A stretch of DNA of 64,000 nucleotides from Agrypnia vestita. Taxonomy: Eukaryota > Arthropoda > Insecta > Trichoptera > Phryganeidae. Below the pieces are notes generated by a model, which was given only the letters and a program-made list of their open reading frames with translations, was not told the DNA's origin and searched no databases. Location: contig JADDOH010023080.1 of the NCBI GenBank assembly GCA_016648135.1, positions 124,001-188,000 of the forward strand. Direction: 5' to 3'. Made by a program: the position numbers and the translations under genes. Below are positions 23,764 to 37,200 of the stretch, piece by piece (the first letter of the stretch is position 1; every line of letters begins with the position of its first letter).

Positions 23764-24631
23764 AGGCGTCTGATACACATGCTTCTTTAGTGGCACGTGA
23801 GCATGCGCAGTATCGACTTTGACAGTGGCATGCTTATTAGTGGCATGTGTGTACGCACATTGCTAGAAATGAGCATGCCACCTAGTGGCATGCTCATTTC
23901 TAGCAATGTGCGTACATTTTTGCGTACATATTTGAGCATGCCACCTAGTGGCATGCTCAAAAATCAACCGCCGGTTGATTTATAAGCATGCCACTGTCAT
24001 TCACCATAGAGAAGGGGTATCTTTGGAGCATGTGTGAACAGACTTGCTTATTTATGAGCATGCTTATGTCATTCGCGGGCTTCGCGGCTAATATTATCGA
24101 TGCGATCTTCTCAGTCCGCGACAGATGAAACAAATATGGCGCGTTGGGGAGATGATAAAACATTACTTTTCGTAACTTATTATAGGAATCACTGTAGTAT
24201 TAGTATTCCACAGACAATCAATGTCTGTGGAATACTCGGTCACCGTTGTGTAAAAATAATATAGTGAGAAATAATGTTTACGAAACTTTATTAATAGGCA
24301 TGAATGATTCAAATCTTACAATAAAAATTATATAAACTAAAATCAAAAATGTGCGGATGGAAACTCGGGAACTTTTTTGATTTATTGGTTCACTTGAATT
24401 TTCTATTTCAGTTTGCAAAGTTTCCATTTTGAACAAGAGCGTCTCTATTCTATGACAAGAGCATGCCACTAATAAGCATGTGTGTTTGATTGTTAGCTTT
24501 GGGCATGCTTATTTATGAGCATGCCACTAATAAGCATGCCAGTAATGAGCAAGTGTGTACAGTTGTTAGGGCATGCTTATTAGTGGCATGCTCATTAGCA
24601 TGCCAGTAAAGAAGCATGTGTATCTGAACCT
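23764..24631. mobile_element. GCATGC-rich non-autonomous DNA element, copy 2
   Basis: Left end AGGCGTCTGATACACATGCT; the right end reads AGCATGTGTATCTGAACCT. It is the longest copy, with extra CTAGTGGCATGCTCA repeats near the left end. The inner sequence is shared with copy 1. Confidence 0.8.
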
Positions 24632-24734
24632 TAAATAATTTTTAGACCCGTGCGCTATAAGTGTATACATTTTAACAAAAAAATTATATTTATTACTGGA
24701 TTTTGTACACTGCACGATTATTATTAATTAAGAT

Positions 24735-24960
24735 AAATTGTAGAAGTCTCACAGAGATGAAGCTATTTATATGAGAAACGTCTATGGAAGTTTTTATAGA
24801 GTGACCCAGGGCTTATGACCTGCATGTGTTGGCTTAAGTGATCACTTTACACAATGCAATGTTTACCAATTCCACAGTAAGAAAAACCACACATCAAATT
24901 TTTGAAAGTTATATGGATGTTCTAAATCAGTTATTAGCATAGATGTCTCTAACATAGTCC
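24735..24960 (+). repeat. Dispersed repeat (CTCACAGAGATGAAGCTA family), copy 3
   Basis: Same word order as 1665-1870: TAGAAGTCTCACAGAGATGA, GGGCTTATGACCTG, GTGATCACTTTACAC, ACCAATTCCACAG. Confidence 0.6.
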
Positions 24961-25179
24961 ATTCGAATATATGAAAGAAATTGATTTTTTCTCTGGAAGA
25001 AATTATTACTGACATATTTTATTATTTCTTGTATTTATGGATGGTTGTATTTCTAATACCTGTGCTTGTGTTGGTCTGAGTCGGAAAAAAGATGGAATCG
25101 AGTGAATATTGAAGAATATTGATTTAATTTTGCATTTTTAAAAAGATTTCTTGAAATATGCAAAAATACTTATTTTTTT

Positions 25180-25288
25180 TACAAAATGAACGGCTTTTTT
25201 CATGATTTTTTGTGAATTTCGCAGTCGCGTCGCCATTTTTTTTCGTCCACTCGAATTTCAGATTAATGAGTTTCTACTATAGTATTAA
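25180..25288 (-). mobile_element. Pogo-type MITE end fragment
   Basis: The end CGAATTTCAGATTAATGAGT then TTCTACTATAG, and TTTTTTGTGAATTTCGCAGT upstream, resemble the right ends of 30891-31295 and 46574-47367. Confidence 0.45.
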
Positions 25289-25298
25289 ACATATCAAG

Positions 25299-25436
25299 TA
25301 TGGTTATGTCTATTACAACTTATAAAATTCACATTTTTATAACAATGTATAAATCCACTCAACTGAATATGGTTATGTCTATTACAACTTATAAAATTCA
25401 CATTTTTATAACAATGTATAAATCCACTCAACTGAA
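25299..25436 (+). repeat. Tandem duplication of a 69-bp unit
   Basis: TATGGTTATGTCTATTACAA through CCACTCAACTGAA occurs twice, identical, with a 69-bp period. The unit is a multiple of three, so it stays open on both strands, but there is no sign of a gene. Confidence 0.9.
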
Positions 25437-26400
25437 AGGAGCCTTGCTTTGCTTTACATGGTTTTCTCTTCGCAACAATGGCCTGGTCCCTTACCTGACA
25501 TATTATCAGGGTGCCATTGTATAATTTTTTCATATTACATGAGAAATTATTAAAAATGTTATAATTCTGTTTCTCTGTATGGTGGAATTTAAAAAGGGGT
25601 AGTCCGTAATAGTGCACATATACTAGAAAAAGTGTAAAGCGTAGAACCTTTGAGCCCAAAGAATTAAAAGACATAAGTCCATATAAAAATTAAGATACAT
25701 GACTTATATTTTATATACATCTTATCATTCCATAATCTATGTGTAACATAACAAGTATAAATTATGCTATTGAAAATTGATTAAAAATAACATTTAATAA
25801 AATATACTTGTACGATGAATTATCAAAAGTACTTTTATGAAATAAAATATTTTTTTACACCTTATATATGTAATATAAGAATACTTTTGTCTTCTTAATA
25901 AACATTTTTTGAAATCTCAATGGTGTCTTGTGTTCGCAATGTAAGCGAAAAATATATAAGCATATATGTATCTTTGAATATTTCTAATATAATATTCAAT
26001 CCAGTGAATGAAGTGTGGCTCGCTGACGTTTATGTAACATTGTTAACACTTGCTCCGTTACAATGTCACCATCTTTAATTAATTGAATTCAAACCATTAC
26101 TTTTGTAAATAATTAATAAAAATATACTTTGTTTTCACTACTTGTATATTGAAAACATCAACATGTTTCAAATCCGATGGTCCCTTCATTAAAAATCTAC
26201 AAATTAAAAATCAAAGTAATACTTTAACAAGAGCAATAGTTATTCCAAATTTGCAAATCATCTTTTGTTATGGATTTGATATCATTCTTTTGATATTAAT
26301 AGGGGTTTCCAAATTTTACATACAAATTATACAGAATTACAGTTTGATAAATTAGAAAATTTGGAAATAAGAAATTGAATATTATAAATAACCAGGTCCT
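25437..26400. other. AT-rich, no gene recognised
   Basis: Nothing beyond short AT-rich frames. Confidence 0.4.
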
Positions 26401-26424
26401 TTTTACTAATATGTAGTTATACTT

Positions 26425-27045
26425 TACAACTCCTTGGTGCGAAGTAGACTCAAGAGTGGCTCGATGATTTGGGGGCCACATGAGGGCAAGTACTCACTTA
26501 TGGTAGAGAAAGTACAAAAAAAGTTTCTAAGATATCTCTACATGCGAGAGTACGGGCATTATCCTTGGCTTTACCCAACCGAGTTCCTCCAGGGTATGCT
26601 TGGCTACAACAGTTTAGAGACTAAAAGGAATGTGTATCTAATTACGCATTTTTATCAATTGTTTTGCAGTATGATCGATAATCCTGAAATTATGCGGAGC
26701 ATTGGTTTGTATGTTCCCGATGATTACCTAAGACAGCGTCAGCATAGATTGTTTCACATTCCAATATACAGGACCAACCTGCCAATGGTTATGCCTGTTG
26801 GAAGAGCTACTGCCATGCTGAACAATATTACTCTGGATATCGATCTGTTCCATGTCTCTGAGAGGGTACTCCGAAGCAGGATTCTCTTACACCTTTGAAA
26901 GATTTTATATATTACGTTTAAATTTTGCTTTTGTTTATATATGCTTATATATGTAATTCGGATTTATTATAGCATTTACAAATTAAATTTTGTATTTGTA
27001 ATGTAAGTGTTTATAAAAAATAAATAAATTGAATTGAATCGAAAT
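26425..27045 (+). mobile_element. 5'-truncated Jockey-like non-LTR retrotransposon
   Basis: One open frame of 154 codons (26434-26898; VRSRLKSGSMIWGPHEGKYS, KVQKKFLRYLYMREYGHYPW, RRxxL-like LETKRNVYLITHFYQL) is the C-terminal part of a Jockey-type reverse transcriptase. The 3' UTR follows and ends in a (TAAA/TTGAA)n-like tail near 27020-27045. The frame is intact, so this is a fairly young fragment, but the RT core and endonuclease are missing. Confidence 0.8.
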
Positions 27046-27427
27046 TGAAATTATCTTTTAAATTTGTTTTCATGTTTGTACTTAATTATTTATTCATTTC
27101 CCATTTATTATTTTTACTGTTTCTTTACTTTTATTTTATTTGTTAATTAATATACATTGTATTCAGACGAAGAGACATTCAAGTGGTGAGAACAAAGTAT
27201 ATTTTTATTAATCATATTGATAATGTCACCACAAAATCATTTTGCTGTTCTTGAAGAAGTAATACTGAAAGAAAAAGAATAACAGGTGTGTCCTGTAATT
27301 TTATTACAATACAGAAAAAAGTACGGGTGTGTATGTCAATAAATTAATTTACTTTTTAATTACAGGAGAGCAAAATAAAGTTCTGTCAATCTGATTTTGT
27401 CAATGTTTTTATTATTATTAAATGATT
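27046..27427. other. AT-rich, no gene recognised
   Basis: No feature seen. Confidence 0.4.
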
Positions 27428-27607
27428 TTTTTTTTTTTTTTTAAAATAGAAATGCGAACACGGAATACGTGTCACATATTCTTACTATTTTCAAACTAAG
27501 CTAAACGCTTGTGCTATGAAAATAGGACTAACTTGCTAGTATGGGCTGAGATTCGAACCCGCGACCATTGGATCACGAGGCGAGTGTCCTAACCATATTC
27601 CATATGT
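27428..27607 (-). mobile_element. tRNA-headed SINE, reverse orientation
   Basis: On the minus strand: GGTTAGGACACTCGCCTCGT (A-box side), GCGGGTTCGAATCTCAGC (B box), AGCAAGTTAGTCCTATTTTC body, GCGTTTAGCTTAGTTTGAAA, and an A-rich tail (T-run 27428-27443). Same family as 46408, 57923 and 59395. Confidence 0.85.
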
Positions 27608-28799
27608 GTTTTGGATTAACAATAAGGAAATCGTTTAATAATAAAATAAACATTGACAAAATCAGATTGACAGAACTTTATTTTGTTCTCTTGTAAAGTT
27701 CGAAATAATCACCCTTTTGTTTTTCTACCCTCGATATGTATTATTAAGATTTTGTCAAGTTTGTCATATTGATCTTTCAATGTACCTATTTGTTAATCTT
27801 TCCCATATTTTTGTACTGCTTGAATGTAATGTGCTATTTTTATAAAAAATATTGTTAATAAAATAATAATGTTGAACCTCTGCTTATTTATTCTTAATCA
27901 ATCAATCAATCGTGCTTAGGTAATTACAGCAAGATTTGTATCTGGAATATACTTGAGTGATAAATTAAACCACTTTGTGACTGAGATCGGTATTCAATTG
28001 TAATTGTGATTAGTAACTGAAATTTACCTGTTGGAGTCTTTACTTTCTGGTGGTTGATTGCCGAATAACAAATAATCAGTTGCTGTCTATCATAATAATG
28101 AAACAGAAATCTGAAGATCAAAATTACAGTTTAGCTCATCACTAACGTACTCATCCTAGAGTCTAGGGTGACTATATTAGTTGAGACTTGTAGATAGCCA
28201 ATTGTCTGGTGCCTAGACAATTGGCTACCTACTAATAGTCAGCAAAATTTATTAAAACGATTAAATTAATCAATTAGGTAGATATGCGGGAATACCTAGC
28301 GTAGTCCAGTTTCAACGTAATCCTATAGTCAAAATCTAAAAAATTAATGTATTAAACAATTTTTATGTACAAATTTTCAGTTCTTCCCCTTTTTTATGTC
28401 ATTGTGGTTGCAGCTGATACATTATGCGTACGCGCCATTCTAGTTTTGTGGTCATTTTTCTTTGTCTATTTGTTTTCGATTCGTAACTCTTAGAGTAGTC
28501 AATTTTTCGATAATTAAATTTTAATTACCAATAAAAAAAATGAGCGAAAAAAGAATGTGTGAAAGTGATTCTGTCACTACCACAAGATGGTGCGCTTTGA
28601 TGAGTTTGATGTAATTAAGTGCCATGAAAGGGTGTGTCCTTTACTAAAATAGGAAAAGAAAAAAAATGGACTAGTCGTCAGTTCAAAAACTTATAAAAAT
28701 AAAAGTACATAAATACAAATTACAAGGTATGGCCACGGTGTCTTATCAAAAATAGCGACCAAAATGGGAAGCACTCGAATGGTGAATAATTAATAGTTG
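27608..28799. other. AT-rich, no gene; one perfect small hairpin
   Basis: TAGCCAATTGTCT / AGACAATTGGCTA form a 13-bp perfect stem with a 7-nt loop at about 28196-28228. Nothing coding recognised. Confidence 0.45.
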
Positions 28800-30138
28800 A
28801 GCCCTTGCCCGGAATAACGTTGTATGCAACAATACTCTCATTCCGAGAAAAATTGGAAAAATGACACCAGTTACAATTTATTACTTTTTATATTTCAAAT
28901 ATAACAAACATATAATTCTTAACTAATCTCAATATAAAATAGGGAAAAAAAGCAAATAAATTTGAATCTATTGTAAAAAAACATGCTGAATCAGTGGAAA
29001 AACTTTGTTTATGAAATTTTCACAAACAACGTTATTCCGCAAAACGTTTTTTATTTATTCTGCTTTACTTAATAATGCTTTTTAAAAGCAGCATACTCAT
29101 CTAACATGAATTCACAAATGTCATCGAGGTCCTTGAGCTTAGCAGCCTTATTGGCAGTGGATTGGAATTCGTGAAAGTTAGTTCCAGGCTCCCTAACTGC
29201 ATGATTTTTTCCATACGGTAGCTAATCTTCCCCTTCTTCCACAAAGAGTTGGTAGAAGGCTATAGGAGGTCCATGATTCTAATTCTTTGTGGAAGGTTCT
29301 AGCTCTGATTGTGATGCTCATAGCTCTGATCATCAGTAGGTAAAGAGCTTATACGGAACGATAAGTCTCTCGTACCTGCAATTACCTATCTCCGTCAGTT
29401 TGCTGAAAATGGCGTTGGACATTCAATTTCTCATGATTACTTTTTTTATTGTAATTCAGTAACCCGAATTCTGATTGAATATTTATATTACAATTAAAAT
29501 GGAGAAAGCATCCCGGATTCAAACATTTTTGGCTCAAATTCGACCCTACGAAAAAGAACGAGGAATTAAATAAACTTTTTTATCGGAATTATTTAAAGTT
29601 ACGATGTAAAGAGCACTGTAATGCCAGCATTATTATCAAAAAGCATTTCAAATATCAATATGGATAAATCAATTGAGTAAAATCGGTTAAGGTTCGACAA
29701 AATAATATTGTCACATATGAAATTACAATATCAATCAGACCAGCCAAATCGTATACAACGTTATTCCACAAACATGTTCCGGCGGGTCAATTGCAGGTTT
29801 GATAATGTTTTTTCTGGATAAACTCTTCTTTCCTGCATCCTTCAACTTATTGGCTTTGATATCTTTCCAGTTTAAAACATTTGATGTTCGTTTTCTCCCT
29901 TTATTCATGTGAATTAAACCACGCTCCACGATATTAACGCGCGGCGACGCCATTTTGAGAAACAATGTACAACGTTCTTCCACAAACCAATAACTTTAAA
30001 ATGCAGCCAGAAGCCTAAATATTTTTTTCTTGACATATTATCTACCTTAAACGATGCATAATAACATACCCAACATAACTGCATCAATAACTCAAAATTG
30101 ACATTTGTGTTGGATACAAGTTATTCCGGGAAAGGGCT
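28800..30138 (-). mobile_element. Degenerate DNA transposon with AGCCCTT...AAGGGCT inverted ends
   Basis: Left end AGCCCTTGCCCGGAATAACG and the reverse complement of the right end AGCCCTTTCCCGGAATAACT match over about 30 bp; GTTATTCC words recur inside. Minus-strand coding remnants fit one protein. The N-terminal part (29735-29983) has MNKGRKRTSNVLNWKDIKAN and KLKDAGKKSLSRK. The C-terminal part (about 29069-29190) has FHEFQSTANKAAKLKDLDDI then CEFMLDEYAAF and a stop. The middle is lost or scrambled. The basic K(R)RTxNxxNWK domain is one I associate with the N-terminus of many uncharacterised insect transposon proteins. Superfamily not assigned. Confidence 0.7.
29735..29983 (-). pseudogene. 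N-terminal fragment of the transposon protein
   Basis: 82 codons from an ATG: MEERCTLFLKMASPRVNIVE, RGLIHMNKGRKRTSNVLNWK, then a Lys-rich stretch and PPEHVCG, where a Cys-containing motif would continue. The frame then runs out. Probably DNA- or zinc-binding by its basic/Cys pattern, but no function is established. Confidence 0.5.
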
Positions 30139-30890
30139 AAGTTAAAAAAATTTTTTTAACGATTACGCTAAAAATTACATCAGTTGCCACTCCTTTATCA
30201 AGGTGGAATGAAACCAAATGTGATAAACTGTTTAGGTCAATCATAAATGCAAGTTAGAAATATTTATTGAAATATTTCAAACATAAATCATTAAAAATAA
30301 AATCAAAACCTTTTTAATCTGTTTATCAATATTTATTTGTTTTACATCTACACATCCATTAGGCCTTTGAATTATTATATGCTTAAAAAGAACATGCTTC
30401 AAATATACTTCACACAATTTAGTTGCGTGAACAATGTTTCGAAAAGATGGAGAAAGAAATTTCAGCAATTTTAAAATATTTTGGAAAAATTAACAAACCA
30501 TTGGTTTGTTTGTTCAACCGTTTGTTCAAATCCTTGGATACTGACAGTTTTAAATGATTGCTGAAGTTTCATGTACAGAACTGGAGAAGTATATCATATT
30601 GATTGCTGTCTAACTACATTTTCACATGTCTCAAAATATTTATTAATTATTTAAAACTTAAAGAAGTGGGCAAGCATTGTATACCACACTAAATATAAAA
30701 AACAAATCTTTCATAAAATATTTGGAGTGTGGCAATTTAAAAGTAGTTTATTTTAAAACCATTCAAGGAAGCCTTTTGGTGAAAATCGGGGCACACAATC
30801 TTTAAGGAAGCCGGAGCCACATTTTCAAATTTTTGAGGACTTATCACATAGAATGATATGAAATTATTTAATTGATTCAATATTGAAATA
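30139..30890. other. AT-rich, no gene recognised
   Basis: No feature seen. Confidence 0.4.
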
Positions 30891-31295
30891 CAGTCAAACC
30901 CCGTTAATTTGAACCCAGATAATTCTAAATTCGCAATAATTCCAAATTTTTAAAACCCACAAGTCCCAAAATGTTAATTTCACAGTAGATTAACCCCGAT
31001 AATTCGAAAATCCCGGTAATTCTCAATAATCTTTAGCTCTTTGCGCCACAAATCAATACATTTTAGGTCATATAATTATTGCATTCTCTAAATGATTTTC
31101 TAAAATATGCAAAATATAATAAATTTATAAAATTTATGGCCTTAATATATTGAGTTTTACGATTTTTGGCAAATTTTGAAAATGCATTGAGATTTTTAAA
31201 ATTATTTTGTAACTTGAGTTTCGAATTAACAGGGTTCCACATAATTCGAAATATTTTTTGGATCCCTTGAATTTCGAATTAATGAGGTTCTACTG
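30891..31295. mobile_element. Pogo/Tigger-type MITE with TA target duplication
   Basis: Left end CAGTCAAACCCCGTTAATTT, right end TTAATGAGGTTCTACTG, TA on both sides. The AACCYCGTTAATTCGAA terminal words are typical of pogo-like elements. 405 bp without a transposase frame. Best-preserved copy of a family also at 18400, 25180, 41386, 46574 and 48245. Confidence 0.8.
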
Positions 31296-34200
31296 TATAT
31301 ACTACAAATATCTGTATACATATTTTAGATGTTAGAGATATTTATTTCCTTTTTTAGAGTAAATAATGAAGATACATATCTCAATATTGAAGTAATAATT
31401 TTGATTAAATCACTAATTAAAGTAATAATAACAGACATTTTTCCACAGTAGAATAAACCACCAAAGTTGCCATAGCAGTACATATTGTAATTTCCCGCAA
31501 ACAAAATTCAAGACCATTAAAAACCCAAACATGTTAATTATTTGTCGTTAGATACTGACTCAATGTAGTATTTATTATTAATGAAAGGAATAGCTTGAGC
31601 AAGGTTCCGAATTTTCATTGATATATAATATGTGCAGAAAAATGTGTGAAAATGTAGTTGAATATGATTATTCATATAGCAAAGATCCTAAATAACCTAC
31701 GAAATACCAACAGTATACATATTTTTACGATTGTATCATACAACCCATATTGTTTTTTAAAATGCATGATTTGTTTACTAGGTATACAAGTAGTCTTAAA
31801 TGTACACAAGAGAAATATTGCATTGGAAGTCAGAACAACCATATTTCAAGAAAAACACAAAAGATTTCAATTTCTCTCCAGCAAGGTGGAGAGGGTTTGA
31901 ATTAAGACAAACACAGGTCTCTGAATCCAAACCCTATAAACCCCCTAATAATATACCTTAAATTCCAGTCTCATAGTGACTAAGAAGTAATTCAAAACCT
32001 GACGAGAGAAAATATCTTATTTTTTTTAATGAAAAAATTTTTTTTTTGATTTTGACGAATTTTATGAAAATGAAAATAAAATTATAAGTGGAGCGTGTAA
32101 TAATACAAATGAAAATAAGATTTAGGAGACCACACTTGTTAGGCCTTCCCCTACATTTTATAGGAGACATCATTATTAATTAAAAAAGTATTAGAATTTT
32201 GTTGTAGTAAGATTATATCCAAAGTCATATTTTTCTTGTGTAAAGAAGGTTATTCAAAAGTAAATAGATGTGAGCAGTGTGAGATTAGATGGCACATTCA
32301 AGTTAAAAAAATATATGCAAAGTCAAAAAGACATCAGAGAAATATATGTTTATAATTTTATAATACACACAATATCAGAAACTAGTGTTCACTTAAAATA
32401 GGATAGTCATTGATGCAATACTTCCGAATCTTCCAAAAAGATAATTTCTCATCGAAATAATTAGTTATTTTCACAATATTTAAAAGTTTCACAACATTTA
32501 TAAAACACACAAGAAATTTAACTGACTAAAGTTTACAAATAACACTGTATAATTAATTTTTACAAATCACTATCAAGTAGATTAGTAGTATATCTACAGT
32601 AAAGCATTAGTTATAGCCTAACATTAATCCCACTGGCATGTGATTTACAAGAGATATTTCATTAGATTTGAATCTGTTGGCAGTCAGCAACAGTTCACAG
32701 AACGAAAGACAGAAAGTAAATATTTATGAGTTAAGCTAAGCATAAAGATATCAGATGTTTTGATTGGCTGTGCCGCCAAGATTAAGTGACGTATATTTTA
32801 GTTTTAAAAAATATAGAAAAGACTAATTTTTGCTGTTTATTTCCAATTAATTAAGTAGAATTGTATTTGATGAACCCGCCGTAAATTACCATAATCCATA
32901 AGCAACAATGTGATTTGTGTCAGTCGTGGTTTAAATCCCACAAGCCTACCTCTCACTTGCCTAAGGTGCGGAATTCACGAGCAGACTGAGGCGCAGAACT
33001 TATCAAAACTCTTTAGCCAGAATCTGAACAAGAATCATCCGGAGAAATATTGTTCTGTCTCTAGACATAGAAAATTGAAAAGGCGTTTAAAAAGACAAAA
33101 GAATTGCCATTTTTTAAGTCTCACTAAGTTATTATTATGTATATTGCTGCAAAACATTATGTTCTGTATGGGATTAAGTGGTTATACAATTTACATCATA
33201 AGCAAACTTGTGTACAAACTATGTAGTAATAAAATTATGCTATTGAAGCAATCACACTGGTGAATGACAAAACTAGTTACACCTAATTTCTAAAAACAGT
33301 CAATTATTTAACGTATTTCAAGTATTACTTGGATTTCGTTGTGCTAATATTACATAAGTGAGAGTTTCCTCGTACTGAATGGCTAAACAATCGTTTAAAC
33401 GAATCAATTCCTTTTTATTTTTTTACTTACCATGTTTATTAGTGCTACAAATTCATTAAAATAAATGCCACCTGCAAAGGAACTTACTTTAGGGTAACCT
33501 TAGCGAAAAAAAAAATTTTATCATGAGATCATTTTAGAAAAGTAATTGAATTTATGATATTTATCAAATGAAATTGATTTTAAATTATCTTTATTGAGTT
33601 GATCCTTTTCAGTTATGTACAACTAATTTTAATTGCTTGATATTCCTTGGTCAAGAGTTGCTCACATAATAAATTCATTTGACGGCTACATAAGGACATA
33701 TTCACGCCCATACCCGTATAAAATGTACACGAACAATGAACACAAACTTTTCGTTAGGTTAAATAGCAAATTTAAAAAAGTTTAGAAAACATCCAAAAAT
33801 AATTTTTTACACATTCATGATTTTTTCAACTCATTGTTGTATAGTTAAATTGTTAGATGAAATTAAATTTAACTATTTACTGCAGATTGAATGAAAAATA
33901 ATACTGACTGCGAGCTTATTTTGCTGCACTCTAAGTATCCAAATTATTGACTTATTTTTAATTATTAATTTGCTATCCAATATTTCTAAATTGTTAACTC
34001 TCGTGTAGCTACTTATTTAAGCAACAGGTGCTGATTCACAGACATTGAACACATCAATCAAAAATCATAAGATCTCTCTGTGATCAAAAAATTTAAATCG
34101 CAATGTAGATTTAATATTTGCAAACATAATCATCTGTCGACTCTCTATTTCATATATTTAAGTATCCAAATGACACAAAAAATAAACCAAATCAATATTT

Positions 34201-37200
34201 TGGTGTTTCAGTTCAATTCTGTGATAAAATTCCTAATTCCATAAAAAACTATCTCTAAATATTTTTATAATCAGTTTGAAGAAGGTGAAACTACATATGT
34301 ATATTATTTTGGCATAACAACTCTCAGCCTCGTCGAAGATATTAATTTATTTCTATGATCAAATGAATGCTCTTTTTTTTACCTTAATGTATGAATAATA
34401 TTGCGAGTGTTGTTAATTTTTACAAAAATCAATGAGTCACTCTACGCGCTTATATATTATTGTGTCTTATTTTATCAAAACATTTCACAAATTTATCATA
34501 ATACAGTGAAGAATCAATTCATTTGGGGGTCTGACCGTCTATTTCGGAAAGTTTTCTTCTGATATGTCAAGATTTTCTAAAAAAGTGTACAAAAATATAG
34601 AATAATGTAAATGCTAAAAAAATAATTATTGATGAAATTGTCGAGTTTTGCTTAATTAGTTTGTTAAAAGCATCACTAACAGACCGACAGTCGAGAAAAA
34701 ATTATAATATGAAAAGTTTTTAAACGGTTTTAAATTAGTTTTTAAAGTTTCACCTCGTCACATAGTTAACATTATTCATGTCTTTTGGAAACGCATGAAT
34801 GCAAAATGCACCTTTCTTTTTCGAATATATCAAGTCAGCACAGAAATTTTCCGCATTCACAGCAATATCAACACAATATATAATTGTAAACAATATCATT
34901 TATAAACCAAATTAAATGTCACTCGAAGAAATGTACAGGATACATATTTCTTTTGAAAGAAACAGAGCTTCTGTTTCTTTATGGGACACGATCTCAAGAC
35001 CTTTATTTACCTGGGTGGCCTGCTTTCCCAGATGAGCACCCTTGTTAATTTCGGTACATCTGTTTTCTTACTTTTACTTCAATGAGATATTTATCATTTT
35101 CCAGTAGAAAGTGACATTCTCCTCAAAATGCAATCTTTTCTTTCTCAGATTAAAAATTGAGCTGCGCCAGCTAGGTAAATTTTCCAAGACTTACAGAAGC
35201 TTTTCGTAACACTTCTAACTAATTTAAACAATTAAATTTAACTGGGATGCACATCTAATTTGGTTTAACCACCAAGAAACTATGTTCTGGATAATTGCAA
35301 TTACACAAACAAAAAAATTATTTATACCGAGTTCTCCAAAAGTTATATTCTTCAATAGTAAGGTTTGTTAATTGGGAAATTTGATTTTTATATCTTTTTG
35401 CACATTTACAATAGTTTTGGAGAGAATTAAACAATGTTTCTCCATTTTCAGGCAATCATAACACAACTCTTTATTTCTAGATGATGCCTTACTCCAGCAC
35501 TGGGATATATTGTCTTTTAGAAACCAAGAGTATTCATTCAAGAGAATGTATATGAGTGAGAAAAATACAAGTAAAAATATCTGGAGCTTTAACCCGTTTC
35601 ATGCCCAAGTCGTGGATTAAGAACGCACTCCATCTTGCATACACGAAGCTGGCCTGGAACAGGTTACTAGTTTCATACTCTCACTAAGATTAACCATAAA
35701 TTAAGCTCCGAAAATGACCAATATTTTCAATGCATTTCTTGTAACAGAAAAAAAAAATTTAATTCAGATAAAAAAAGTAAACACAAAGTAATTATGAGAA
35801 TGTTGTATTTAGTGATAAACTGCAGGGAGTCTGGGCAAGCAGCAAAGCAACAGAATGTCATGATTATAAAAAATATGTATTATAACAAGTCTTGATTTAA
35901 AAAACTAATATGTATTTAAATTTTTTTTAAAAACAATCACTAAGTCTTTTTGCAGTTATTGAAGAAGTAATAAAAACTTTTAATCACCATGCCATCAAGG
36001 CGCAAAAGACTTCTCAAATAGTAGGACCCCTGGGCCACATCCTTTAATGTATTTTTTCAAATATCGTAATTTTGAAAGTATTTCCGAGCCCTTTAGAACA
36101 TTAAAAATATTTTAATTACTCATCAAATTTAAATTTTTTGTTCCTTTAGATCCTTGTCACTGTCGTGTGCCACCCAATCATTCGCTCTGATTATGACACT
36201 GATAATCTTGAGAGTGAACAGAAACATAAATTCTCTCTAAAACTGCACGTGCGCATGTCATTACAAATCATCATCCCTTCAAATTAATAATATTCACACT
36301 TATCTACATACAACATGATGAACATGTAAACAGTCTTATTTTGATATATTTCATGTCAAATTTACATTTATAAAAAATACTTTGCCTTTTTCAATTCACG
36401 CCTCAGCAGTAAAAATCATTTCAAATCACTTACATTGCCAACTAAATCACAACCCAATGTAAGATTACCTATTAATTTTGACATCTTTGCATTTACACAA
36501 TATTTTACACATAAATACAGAAGTGCAAATGTAAACTCTATTTTGAGAGTCCAAATGCATAAATTGGATTTTTCAAGTATATTGTACGACTCCAAAAATA
36601 ATAAGATTTTTTTTCAAAAGTGATTTACACAAAAAACACGCTCTGTCAAATTTGGATAGATATAAATAAGTCTAAAATACTTAGTACTGATGGACTTCAT
36701 GTCTAGAGCAAAAGAATTTAATCTTGGCACCGATGATTTTAGTTTAATATACAACACGTCGTCAATAATGTACTTAACTGTTCACATTTCACTTTAAAAC
36801 AGTGAAATTTGTCTATAGAGCCAAACAGAACAAAATGATTTCCATTTTATCAAACGAATGATTTGCACACTCCCTCAGTATTTTGTGTTTTAGCATCTTG
36901 TCACAAAAAATAATACATTTTTGCAAATTTAATTAGACTTTTCTTTTGAAATGAATATTAATTTATTTATAATCTACATTGATAAAAAAAAACATTGATT
37001 TTGCAACTTGTATAAATAATTTAAGTTCTTCTCTACTTACTAGAACATGATGTGGCCAAATGAATAGTTATAGGCTCACCTATAATGTTTCGGCGGTTTG
37101 TTCAAACGTAGGCATTGATGAAACATAGTCTAAAAAATATCACTGTATAAGTTTTCACGAGTTATTAATTTTTTTAAATTTAAGAAAATCTAACACGGTT

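Noticed and set aside
25294..25674. A minus-strand frame with two identical 23-residue repeats
   Set aside because: The repeat is a 69-bp tandem DNA duplication in AT-rich sequence; nothing else supports a protein.
32910..33263. A 117-codon plus-strand frame as a small gene
   Set aside because: The first part contains a CxxC-like pair and moderate GC, but there is no second zinc-ligand pair. The rest is AT-driven hydrophobic sequence and no splice partners are visible.
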